Shown here: positions 1-7,424 of the stretch, in pieces
How positions within the stretch are numbered: position 1 is the first letter of the stretch
How the letters are laid out: every line of letters starts with the position of its first letter
Assembly: GCA_964633445.1 (NCBI GenBank)
Contig: CAZWFW010000004.1
Span: 1 to 38,263 of the forward strand
Source: CAZWFW01 sp964633445
GTDB lineage: Archaea > Undinarchaeota > CAZWFW01
Reading direction: 5' to 3'
Length of the DNA stretch: 38,263 bases
The notes under the pieces: model-generated
Seen by the model: the letters and a program-made list of their open reading frames with translations, nothing else
Databases searched by the model: none
Told to the model about the DNA's origin: nothing
Made by a program: the position numbers and the translations under genes

Positions 1-17
1 GAAAAAAACAGAAAGAA

Positions 18-240
18 ATGATAAGCTTTGAGGAGCTTGCTAAGCCCTTCAAGAACTTTTGGGTAAAGAAGCTAGTGAAAAGCTTATTGAGGATATTGCA
101 AAGAAGTTGGGATAGGAAGAAAGGATCTTTATTCTAAAGAGGAGGGCAAGTAGAATATGTGAAGGGAGATAGTGAAAGAGAAAAAAGGTTTTATTAACAT
201 AGTTGCCTAATACTCTGTTAGCAAGACTATATTTTAGCTA
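18..240 (+). pseudogene. Decayed copy of the small H-NOX partner gene
   Basis: Positions 11-55 are identical, base for base, to 972-1016, which hold the end of the H-NOX-like gene and the start of its small partner gene. After that the two copies diverge but stay alignable: a stretch encoding a Lys-rich helix, then a part resembling 1087-1130. The copy has in-frame stops (for example the TAG near 113) and shifts of frame, so it no longer encodes the roughly 75-residue protein. It shows that the partner gene, perhaps with the H-NOX gene, was duplicated in tandem; the upstream part of the duplicate would lie before the window. No function is expected. The block 241-430 between this copy and the next gene holds AT-rich sequence with TATA-like stretches near 275-285 and 395-405 and no convincing gene. 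Confidence 0.75.
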
Positions 241-439
241 AATTTTTGGAACTCCTAACTAGTACTTGCTTGCATATATATAAAAGGGTGGGATTTGCAT
301 GAATAGGGCTTGCAGCATACTTTATCACCTCCAAAATTAGAAAATTTTGCTTGCTATTTAATGGTTATTTAGACAGCATCGTATTAATCAAGTATTCTTA
401 AATAGTTAGTTTGTACATACTTTTTAATGGGTGATAAAT

Positions 440-982
440 ATGATGGGTGTTATAATGAACTACTTGCTTAGTTTTGTAGAGGAAGTTGGGGGGAGTGATG
501 CGTTAGAAAAGCTTAGGGAAAAGATTAGTTTAAAGAGAGAAAAATTTGATGATAATAGAATTTATCCTGAAGAGGAGTTTCAAAAGCTTTTAAAAGCAAC
601 ATTAGAAATTTTGCGGGTAGATAGGGAAACTGCCGAAAGAGAATTTGCTCATTGGATAATAAAAAGGTTACAGGAAGATGTTCCTGAGTATTTTAGAAGA
701 GCTAAGAATGCATATGAACTTCTGAAGCTTGACCCCCTAGTTCATAGAGAATGGCCGGCTATGGGTGGTAAGCCTCGAGCAAAAATTTCCATGATAAAGT
801 GTGAGCCTGATGAGATAATTTTTAGATATGAATCTCCAAATAAGCTGTGTACTTTCATGAAGACTTTGATTGAGGATGTTCTTGAAATATACAACGAGAA
901 AGGGGAAATAACTGAAGAGGAGTGCATGAAAAAAGGAGACCATTACTGTATAATAAGAGTTAAGTTTCTTGGAAAGAAATGA
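440..982 (+). CDS. H-NOX-like (heme NO-binding fold) protein
   Basis: A 180-residue protein with the layout of a stand-alone H-NOX sensor. The N-terminus MMGVIMN matches the family opening (M-x-G-hydrophobic-hydrophobic-x-N). Counted from the ATG at 440, the histidine in LDPLVHREW is residue 102, the position of the proximal heme ligand in H-NOX proteins. The heme-propionate motif Y-x-S-x-R appears as Y130-E-S132-P-N134, so Tyr and Ser are kept but Arg is Asn. The C-terminus has a Cys-x4-Gly-Asp-x2-Cys segment like those in H-NOX and V4R domains. An upstream GTG at 431 is possible, but the ATG at 440 fits the family start. H-NOX domains usually sense NO or O2 and act on a signalling partner; here the next gene overlaps by 4 bp (ATGA), so translation is probably coupled. 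Heme binding is uncertain because of the missing Arg. A V4R-related domain is the alternative. Confidence 0.75.
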   Translation: MMGVIMNYLLSFVEEVGGSDALEKLREKISLKREKFDDNRIYPEEEFQKLLKATLEILRVDRETAEREFAHWIIKRLQEDVPEYFRRAKNAYELLKLDPLVHREWPAMGGKPRAKISMIKCEPDEIIFRYESPNKLCTFMKTLIEDVLEIYNEKGEITEEECMKKGDHYCIIRVKFLGKK

Positions 983-1206
983 TAAGCTTTGAGGAGCTTG
1001 CTAAGCCCTTCAAGAAAGTTCTTAGTGAGGAGGAAAGTAGAAAACTCGTAGAAGAAGCAGCAAACAAGATAGGAATTGGAAAGAAAGAATTTTACTCAAA
1101 AGATGAAGTTATCAGAATATGTCAAACCATAAAGGAGGAAAAGGGCGGATTTGTTGGTGTGGTTGCAACTGTAATAATAGCAAAAATTTATACTGACTCA
1201 ATTTAA
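979..1206 (+). CDS. Small helical protein coupled to H-NOX-like gene
   Basis: A 75-residue protein that I do not recognise. Its start overlaps the stop of the H-NOX-like gene (ATGA), so the two are almost certainly co-translated. It has an acidic/basic helical N-terminal two thirds (EELAKPFKKVLSEEESRKLV, then a KDEVIRICQTIKEE helix) and a hydrophobic Gly/Val-rich tail (GGFVGVVATVIIAKIY) that could be a buried helix or a short membrane-associated segment. A decayed copy lies at 18-240. By position it is the best candidate for the effector or partner of the heme sensor; that is inference. Its stop overlaps the stop of gatD on the other strand. Confidence 0.7.
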   Translation: MISFEELAKPFKKVLSEEESRKLVEEAANKIGIGKKEFYSKDEVIRICQTIKEEKGGFVGVVATVIIAKIYTDSI

Positions 1207-2540
1207 ATTAAAAATGTTTTATACAAACTCCTCTCACTTATTTCCCTAGCAATGTTTGTTAACATAAGTTTTCTAACCTCTCGCATGTCGCTTACATGAG
1301 CCAGAACCCACATAAGCTTCACATATGCGACCTCTGGCAACATGTCACTTGCATATATTACTCCAGCTTTATAGAGAATTCTCGCTGTGTCGTAAACAAA
1401 AGGATGTGTTCTCCCGTATATGCATTGAGAAGTCATTACAACTGCTAAGCCTTCTTCAACGGCTCTTTGAATACTCGGTAACCATGAGTTCTCTCCTTCA
1501 ACGCAGACGTGTCCCAGACCAGTACCTTCAATGACTATACCTTTATAGCCTTTATCGACGTAGAAATCTACTATTTCTGGTGTAGCACCAGGATACGCTT
1601 TTATTAGAGTCACTTTCTCCTCCATAGCAACATCAGCATAGCACTCAGCTTTATCATTTCGCTTTTTGTATTCGCCAATGTATTCGACTTTACCATTTGG
1701 CCAAATTTTTGCTAGGGGTAAGCAATTTATTGATCTAAACGCGTCTCTGCGTGAGGTATGCATCTTTCTTGCCTTCACACCGCGCAAGGCAAAACAGTAG
1801 TTGTCGCTTGATGTTGCATGCATACAAATACAAACTTCAGCAATGTTGCTTAGACATGCATATGCAGAGCAAATTAAATTAAATGCAGCATCACTACTAC
1901 CTCTATCACTGCTTCGCTGTGCACCAGTTAATATTACTGGCTTACCTAGATTTTTAAGCATAAATGCTAAAGCTGAGGCTGTGTAATGCATAGTATCCGT
2001 GCCATGAGGCACTACTATTCCTTTGACATCGGAGTTTAGCTCATCAGCAACTTCTTTTGCAATTTTTTGCCAGTATTTTGGCTGCATATTTTCGCTTAGG
2101 ATACTCATAATATGTTTCACCTTTTTCAGGCAAACGATATCCTGCAATTCGGGTATCAACGCTAATAACTCCTCTGGCTCAAATGCTGGTGTTACCGCTC
2201 CAGTTATATAGTCGACCTTACTCGCAATTGTACCACCCGTGAATAAAATCGAAATTTTTGGCAAGTCTTCTCTTTGTTTAACCTTTATCTTTGGAAATTC
2301 CGCAAGTTCTCTGTGCTCTTCAAGTTTCTCAATCTTTACATCTTTTTCATATCGTATTCCAATGTTGTAACCATTATCAAGCTTAAGAACTATGCAACGC
2401 TTATCTCCGTACTCAATTCTTGGCAATAAAATACCTTCATAACATTTCCCGTTCTTAATTACCCTAACTTTATCTCCAGGTTCTATACCAAGCTTGTCGA
2501 GATATCTTTGTAATTCCTTCTCATACATAGATCGTTGCAT
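1203..2540 (-). CDS. gatD: Glutamyl-tRNA(Gln) amidotransferase subunit D
   Basis: GatD is the asparaginase-like subunit of the archaeal GatDE complex, which turns Glu-tRNA(Gln) into Gln-tRNA(Gln) by releasing ammonia from an amide donor and passing it to GatE. The 445-residue protein has the family's N-terminal SH3-like beta domain (GDKVRVIKNGKCYEGILLP, about residues 22-40), a linker, and a type-I asparaginase domain with the first catalytic Thr in LFTGGTIASKVDY (about 99-111) and the second in PHGTDTMHYTA (about 177-187). Length is normal for the family. Met1 or Met5 (MYEKEL) could be the start; Met5 fits better with typical GatD N-termini. gatE is not in the window. The gene reads convergently with the H-NOX pair, overlapping its last stop by 4 bp. 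The 188 bp before it carry TATA-like sequence near 2600-2610 and no gene. Confidence 0.95.
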   Translation of the reverse strand: MQRSMYEKELQRYLDKLGIEPGDKVRVIKNGKCYEGILLPRIEYGDKRCIVLKLDNGYNIGIRYEKDVKIEKLEEHRELAEFPKIKVKQREDLPKISILFTGGTIASKVDYITGAVTPAFEPEELLALIPELQDIVCLKKVKHIMSILSENMQPKYWQKIAKEVADELNSDVKGIVVPHGTDTMHYTASALAFMLKNLGKPVILTGAQRSSDRGSSDAAFNLICSAYACLSNIAEVCICMHATSSDNYCFALRGVKARKMHTSRRDAFRSINCLPLAKIWPNGKVEYIGEYKKRNDKAECYADVAMEEKVTLIKAYPGATPEIVDFYVDKGYKGIVIEGTGLGHVCVEGENSWLPSIQRAVEEGLAVVMTSQCIYGRTHPFVYDTARILYKAGVIYASDMLPEVAYVKLMWVLAHVSDMREVRKLMLTNIAREISERSLYKTFLI

Positions 2541-2728
2541 AATCTTAAAGTGAACTACCTCTCCGCCAATTATTCTGCATGCAGATATATAAATCCTAAT
2601 TAATTTATAAACTTAAGCTTTTAGAGTACCTTTTGATTTTTATCTTTCACCTTCTTTACTTGCTCCAATTAAGCAATATAACTCATTCAAAATTTTCAGT
2701 TTAATATATAATTATTACACCGTTTATT

Positions 2729-3838
2729 TCAGCAGATCTGTATTTTGATAAGTTTGCATATTATAGCGAGATTTGTAAGAAAAGCTATAAGAATTAGAGA
2801 GTAAAACGGAAAACCTGCTAAGGAAAACAAGGAGATTATAAAGCATCTGCAATCTCTGCCTTCGAGGTATCTTCTGATATTCAACCCTGCAACAAATCTT
2901 AGGAGGAAGGAGGTATAGCTTACCATCATGCTGCCAAATAAAGCTAAAAAAGATATTAGGATCGTTAGAGTTGTTAACGGTTGCGTAAATGTTATTGCAA
3001 GTATCACTGCGAAGTCTCCGATTCTGTCGAGTATAGAATCGAAAACTGCTCCTCTGTCACTTTGCATATATTTTAGTCTAGCAATTTCTCCGTCGCAACC
3101 ATCTATTATGCAGGCTAGTTGAATTATGATACCAGCGATTGCCGTATAGATCCTTGATTTTAAAAGCAGGAGGGAAGCTCCAAAGATCATTAACAACGTT
3201 GCAAATATCGTTATCTGGTTTGGTGTGATATTGGTGTTTGCTATGATCTTTGTTATTCTGAGGGAAACTCTTCTGTTTATGGTTTTTGCAATGATACCGT
3301 CTGGGGTAGTTCTTTTTATTTTCGGGGTGATTCTTTCCCTTATTTTTTCCTCCGCACTTTTTATATCCTCTATTTTCGTCAAAAATATACATTTAACCTC
3401 TATGATTTTGCTCAAGAATTTTCTGCAATTTTTAATGTTTATTCTATCCAACCCTTTTATCTTTGCAAAAACATCCTCCGAACAATGAATGGCAACAATA
3501 TGAGCTACACTATCCTTTCTTATGACAAATATTCCATCCTCTTTAATAAGTCTCCTGATATCATCAGGGGCCAAAATGGCGTTTGCAAAAATAATAAGAT
3601 TGCGCTTTTTTGCTGAAACCTCCGCTAGATTTCTGTAAAATTTTGCTGATAAATTTACTTTTTTCTTTTCTATGTTTTGTCCAACTATTGCAATATTACT
3701 TATACCGAAGAATCTAAGCGCATAATACAAATGCTTTATTGGGGATAGTCCAAATACTTTAATTTCTTCGATAGGTTTATCACATATCTTTACATCAGCA
3801 AATATAATTGCCTGTACAGCCTCAGCATCTAATTCCAT
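2729..3838 (-). CDS. DIPP-synthase-like CDP-alcohol phosphotransferase, copy 1
   Basis: A 369-residue fusion protein. The C-terminal half (about 170-369) is a membrane CDP-alcohol phosphotransferase: the family motif D-x2-D-G-x2-A-R-x8-G-x3-D-x3-D is complete in DGCDGEIARLKYMQSD followed by RGAVFDSILD, with several hydrophobic helices around it. The N-terminal half looks like the nucleotidyltransferase domain of the bifunctional inositol-1-phosphate cytidylyltransferase/di-myo-inositol phosphate synthase of Archaeoglobus-type hyperthermophiles (VFGLSPIKHLYYALRFFGIS matches the segment after the CTP loop), but the G-x-G-x-R nucleotide loop is absent. So the C-terminal enzyme may join a CDP-activated polyol to an alcohol or lipid, while the N-domain is probably inactive or regulatory. 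An archaetidylinositol-phosphate synthase is the alternative, but those lack the N-domain. A paralogue lies at 6369-7424. Confidence 0.75.
   Translation of the reverse strand: MELDAEAVQAIIFADVKICDKPIEEIKVFGLSPIKHLYYALRFFGISNIAIVGQNIEKKKVNLSAKFYRNLAEVSAKKRNLIIFANAILAPDDIRRLIKEDGIFVIRKDSVAHIVAIHCSEDVFAKIKGLDRINIKNCRKFLSKIIEVKCIFLTKIEDIKSAEEKIRERITPKIKRTTPDGIIAKTINRRVSLRITKIIANTNITPNQITIFATLLMIFGASLLLLKSRIYTAIAGIIIQLACIIDGCDGEIARLKYMQSDRGAVFDSILDRIGDFAVILAITFTQPLTTLTILISFLALFGSMMVSYTSFLLRFVAGLNIRRYLEGRDCRCFIISLFSLAGFPFYSLILIAFLTNLAIICKLIKIQIC
3057..3302. repeat. 246-bp perfect repeat, copy 1 (gene-conversion tract)
   Basis: These 246 bases are identical to 6691-6936 in direct orientation, as read base by base. 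The tract lies inside the two paralogous phosphotransferase genes and encodes the same 82 or so residues, from DGIIAKTINRRV to ARLKYMQSD, including most of the catalytic motif. On both sides the genes are clearly diverged in DNA and protein. That pattern is expected from recent gene conversion or unequal recombination rather than selection alone, because synonymous sites are also identical. Confidence 0.9.
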
Positions 3839-4011
3839 ATTTGGAGCTTATATTATTAAGTATAAATTAAGATTTATCTTATGTAACTTTATTTACGACT
3901 TAAGGAGTATTTTACTTCTACAACGCTCATGTATTCTAAAGAAAGGCTTTTTATTTATTTGAGATAGATTTTTAAAGCTCCACTTTCAAGGAAATTGGGT
4001 TAAATGTTTTG

Positions 4012-4340
4012 ACGAATATCCACAGAAATCGATAATTTCTATGATGCATTTTCTTACTTAGTAAGAAGAGCAGGTAGAAAAAAGAAATTTATTATTATCA
4101 TAAACGAGTTTGCATACTTAGTCAAGAAGATGAAGTGATTGTTTCAGAATTTCAGGTTCAAGCTGGGAATGATGGAGAAAGGAATTTTAAGTAGCAACTC
4201 ACCCTTGTATGGTGGAAGAACTGGGGAATGGAGAGTACGCCTTTTAAAATAAAAGATCTCTTTGAATATTTTTCACTACCTTTGGAAAAGTTTATGTATG
4301 TTATAGCATATTCGGTAACACATACCTTGCTTAATTGTAT
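4012..4340 (+). pseudogene. Remnant of an archaeal AAA ATPase (ATPase_2 type)
   Basis: Broken pieces of one protein can be read across frames. They run: an approach helix and Walker B strand (FYDAFSYLVRRAGRKKKF, then IIIINEFAYLVKK, where the usual Asp of DEF is Asn), IVSEFQVQ, SPLYGGRTGEWRVR, and PFKIKDLFEYF. This order is typical of the archaeal P-loop ATPases of the ATPase_2 (PF01637) group, in which the SPLYGRRTG and PFKF segments follow the sensor region. At least three frame changes and stops, and the lack of the Walker A part, make it a dead fragment. Such ATPases are often mobile and multicopy in thermophilic archaea. The following stretch 4341-4610 shows no gene I can support. Confidence 0.7.
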
Positions 4341-4610
4341 AATCTTTGCAATCTGTATCGGTCTATGTACCTAAACTTACTGAGAGCTAACATCTATGTA
4401 TGCCCCCAGTTCTGGGAAGATTAAGAAATGTAGAGAAGGATTTTTCCTTAAGTGAGGGAGGAGTGATAGGGACTCTATGCATAATTTTCCTTTAAAAATT
4501 CTATCATCGCAAAATGGCTTCTTTCTTTTAACACCAAAAGAAAATAATAAAGCTCTGGCAGAGTGGAACATACTGTTATAAGGTAAAAGCAACATCAAAA
4601 TATTTTATTC

Positions 4611-4730
4611 TCATATTTCCTTTCGCCTTTCCAAAAGTCTCTCTGCAAGTTCTGAACTCCCTTTTATTTCATCTATATCCACTTTCTCCCTTCTTAATAA
4701 CCTCACCTTAAAATAGCTTTCAATTTTCAT
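4611..4730 (-). CDS. Possible 39-residue antitoxin-like protein
   Basis: A short intact reading frame, below usual size cutoffs, encodes 39 residues starting MKIESYFKVRLLRREKVDID and ending in a charged helix (ELAERLLERRKEI). The Lys/Arg/Glu-rich C-terminal helix recalls small archaeal antitoxins, but nothing identifies a toxin next to it. It lies in a region of decayed genes and may be the surviving end of a larger one. I do not recognise a family. Confidence 0.3.
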   Translation of the reverse strand: MKIESYFKVRLLRREKVDIDEIKGSSELAERLLERRKEI

Positions 4731-4820
4731 ATTTCAGCACCGTAAAGTGAGATATGTCTTGCTAAAATCGATTGAACGAAGGCATTAGCTTTTCTTTTTA
4801 AGTTTCTCCACTCACCTAAA

Positions 4821-4983
4821 CTAAAAACCTAAATTTTTACTTCCTTTCCTATTTTTTTCTTCCAACTTCTTTAATTCACTTATATCAAGCTCTTTCAATA
4901 TCTCTGCCAAATGTTTTGGCTCAGAATAAAGCAGTGGTTCCCCTTCCAAAATTGACAGTATCGAAACTTTTTGACCATATTGT
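4821..4983 (-). pseudogene. C-terminal remnant of an unknown protein
   Basis: The minus strand has an open frame reading KVSILSILEGEPLLYSEPKH and LAEILKELDISELKKLEEKN before a TAG, preceded by an in-frame TAA and no start codon. The composition is protein-like, with an amphipathic Lys/Glu helix at the end. It looks like the tail of a gene whose front has been lost. The family is not recognised. It belongs to the stretch 3839-5027, which holds only decayed material. Confidence 0.3.
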
Positions 4984-5027
4984 TACTTTATAAAGGCTTT
5001 CATAACATGATACAGTAGTCTCCATTT

Positions 5028-6173
5028 TTAATAACATCTAAAACTTTCGATTAAGTCTGGATAATATTTTACCGATTGGAATACCGCAACCTTATCATTT
5101 CTACACTTTCTTATAACAAAATGGACTTCGGAAGGATACCCTACACTTGTTGGACCTGACTTAAAAACATAATGGTTTTTATCAATTTTTTCCCATTTGC
5201 CATCAAGTGGAACTGATGCAGCATACTTATTAATAATCTCGTTAGCTGTATATGGATCACAAACGTCGATTATAACAAACTTAGAATATATCCCAACCGG
5301 TGAGTCCTCCGAAAAGCTCATAATGTTTGGGGCACGACTTATACAAAAATGAATCGATGAAACATTAACTTTGGCATCTTTTTCGGTTACAAACAAAGAA
5401 TAATCGCAAGTGCCAAATGATGGCGGAAATCCTCTTGAAAGAGCTATTTGTGGTTTTCCGCAAATTAGTTTTACTTCATAGTTTGGTATATTAAGATATT
5501 CATTAGGACTTAATCCTTCATAATTAATTACCAATCCTCTATCTTCTGTTCCACCGGTATAGACAATTAGATAAGAAAGCGTATCTACTGGATTTGCAAA
5601 AAATAAAAAAATAGGTATGAGAACTCCAAAAAAGACCAAAGTACCCCAGTTAGGACCAATCTTCCTTTTCAAAAAAGGATATGTTGCCTTCCAAATTAAA
5701 AATAAAATTAAGATAATTCCGAAATAGTAAAAAATGGAAAGCAAATAAAATAAAGCAGTTTTCCAATAACTTGAGATTATTATCCAAGATCCAGAACAAT
5801 AAAAGTATCGGAGAAAATCTCCTCCCATACAAAATAAAAAATACATGGGAGGTAAAAACCACAATTTTTTTAGACTTTTCTTTAAATATGAAAGTAAAAC
5901 AAAAAAGTTAAATACAAAAAGAGCACCTATAAATCCAAACTTTAGCGATAACCCAAAAGCAATATTCATTTGTGGTGAACCCCCATAATATGAGAAGCTA
6001 AGCCAGTCTAGAAAAAGATAAAATAAAAAGATAAGAAAAGCAGGAAATAATGCTTGAAAATAAAAAGAATGGGTTAATTTTTGCTCGGGTTGTTCCCCTT
6101 TTATAGATGCTTTCAAAGCCCATTGGTAAATGTCGATTTTTAAAAATTCTTTAATCGTTTCTTTACTTCTCAT
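5028..6173 (-). CDS. Polytopic membrane protein with a Cys-containing C-terminal domain
   Basis: A 381-residue protein that I do not recognise. After a short charged N-terminus (about 35 residues) there are five strongly hydrophobic stretches at about residues 37-58, 71-96, 104-125, 136-162 and 177-197. The remaining 185 residues are polar and carry six cysteines (in ICGKP, GTCDY, HFCIS, DVCDP, RKCRN and the last FRCY), which suggests a folded domain outside the membrane, perhaps with disulfides. The start Met is followed by a charged segment and preceded by an AT-rich leader. It sits between the two paralogous phosphotransferase genes with about 195 bp and over 1 kb of non-coding DNA on its sides, so it may be an independent insertion. 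No enzymatic motif is visible. Confidence 0.7.
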   Translation of the reverse strand: MRSKETIKEFLKIDIYQWALKASIKGEQPEQKLTHSFYFQALFPAFLIFLFYLFLDWLSFSYYGGSPQMNIAFGLSLKFGFIGALFVFNFFVLLSYLKKSLKKLWFLPPMYFLFCMGGDFLRYFYCSGSWIIISSYWKTALFYLLSIFYYFGIILILFLIWKATYPFLKRKIGPNWGTLVFFGVLIPIFLFFANPVDTLSYLIVYTGGTEDRGLVINYEGLSPNEYLNIPNYEVKLICGKPQIALSRGFPPSFGTCDYSLFVTEKDAKVNVSSIHFCISRAPNIMSFSEDSPVGIYSKFVIIDVCDPYTANEIINKYAASVPLDGKWEKIDKNHYVFKSGPTSVGYPSEVHFVIRKCRNDKVAVFQSVKYYPDLIESFRCY

Positions 6174-6368
6174 AAAATTATGCTACTAAAAATATTTAAT
6201 AAATTCAGCTCCTTATTAACTTTTTGACTTTTGAATTAGCGTAGGTTGACAACCTTAAATTATCCAGTATAATATCTTTTATATTTTCAGCGAAAATTCA
6301 GCTGAAAAATCTTGTTATTACGCTAGTTAACTTGGAAAAGAAAAGTTAAGTTAAATTTAATAAACTAT

Positions 6369-7424
6369 TTATTTTACTATCATAACTATTCTGCAGAGCG
6401 TTGTTATGTTAGTTAGGAGTGCTATCGCCAGTAAGGCGAGGAAGGGTTCCCCCAGGAGGCAAAATAAAAAAATTAGGAAGCATCTAATATCTCTGGAATC
6501 TATTCCCGCGAGATAGTTATCCAAAATAAACTTAGCTAATGAGGACACGTAGTTTCTGATTACAACGCCAAAAAGGGCTAGCATCCCTACTATTACATTG
6601 AGCGGTGTAAAAGGTTGGGCTAAAGTAAGCATTGCTACCGTAAAAGCATCTGCATACCTATCCATCACGAGATCTAGGAAGGCGCCTTTATCACTTTGCA
6701 TATATTTTAGTCTAGCAATTTCTCCGTCGCAACCATCTATTATGCAGGCTAGTTGAATTATGATACCAGCGATTGCCGTATAGATCCTTGATTTTAAAAG
6801 CAGGAGGGAAGCTCCAAAGATCATTAACAACGTTGCAAATATCGTTATCTGGTTTGGTGTGATATTGGTGTTTGCTATGATCTTTGTTATTCTGAGGGAA
6901 ACTCTTCTGTTTATGGTTTTTGCAATGATACCGTCTATTGTTATTTGCTTGGTCTCCGGAGCTATTCGCTCTTTTATTTTTTTCTCCGCGGTTCCGATGT
7001 TTTTTTCCGAAAGTCGCAAACATGAGATTTGCTCGCTTCTAAGAACTTTTTTAAGATTTTTCGGATCTGAAGTTTTGCTATATTTTTCTTTATCGCAAAA
7101 TATAGCGACAATTTCGTTTTTAGAGTAAAAAACCACGTTACACCTTTTCAGAAATCTCAGAATCTTATCTTTATCAAGCAAAAATTTTGAGTATACAATC
7201 AGATTCTTCGCACCAGGTGTAATTTTGCTATAAGATTTGGAGATCCTGGCATTTAATAATCCGTCAAGCTTCTCTTTCTTTTTACAAACTATTTCAATAT
7301 CTCTAATCTTAGCCGCCTTTAAGGCGTGGTAAATATGTTTTATTACTGGAAGCCCAAATATTTTTCTTTTAGCCAACTCGCTATCCTCTACCACAATTAT
7401 CGCTTTTGTATTTCCACCTCTCAT
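6369..7424 (-). CDS. DIPP-synthase-like CDP-alcohol phosphotransferase, copy 2
   Basis: A 351-residue paralogue of the gene at 2729-3838, with the same two-part plan: a nucleotidyltransferase-like N-domain (TKAIIVVEDSELAKRKIFGL, then PVIKHIYHALKAAKI) lacking the G-x-G-x-R loop, and a C-terminal membrane phosphotransferase with a complete D-x2-D-G-x2-A-R-x8-G-x3-D-x3-D motif (DGCDGEIARLKYMQSD, then KGAFLDLVMD). The middle of the gene is identical in DNA to copy 1. The start overlaps the end of the creatininase-family gene by 44 bp, so the two form an operon. Two divergent copies kept side by side suggest different substrates, for example two polyol or lipid head groups; this is inference. Confidence 0.75.
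   Translation of the reverse strand: MRGGNTKAIIVVEDSELAKRKIFGLPVIKHIYHALKAAKIRDIEIVCKKKEKLDGLLNARISKSYSKITPGAKNLIVYSKFLLDKDKILRFLKRCNVVFYSKNEIVAIFCDKEKYSKTSDPKNLKKVLRSEQISCLRLSEKNIGTAEKKIKERIAPETKQITIDGIIAKTINRRVSLRITKIIANTNITPNQITIFATLLMIFGASLLLLKSRIYTAIAGIIIQLACIIDGCDGEIARLKYMQSDKGAFLDLVMDRYADAFTVAMLTLAQPFTPLNVIVGMLALFGVVIRNYVSSLAKFILDNYLAGIDSRDIRCFLIFLFCLLGEPFLALLAIALLTNITTLCRIVMIVK
6691..6936. repeat. 246-bp perfect repeat, copy 2 (gene-conversion tract)
   Basis: This is the partner of 3057-3302, identical at every position I compared and in the same orientation, 3634 bp away. The bases just outside differ at both edges (6690 versus 3056, 6937 versus 3303). A tract this long with no synonymous change between two paralogues that are otherwise diverged points to a recent conversion event. 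Confidence 0.9.

Noticed and set aside
3078..3392. Open frames of about 100 residues repeated in both phosphotransferase genes (also 6712-7023)
   Set aside because: They are shadows in another frame of the real genes; their similarity simply follows the shared 246-bp tract.
4377..4598. A 73-residue minus-strand open frame
   Set aside because: No protein-like pattern or start context, and it lies in a decayed stretch; composition looks like chance.
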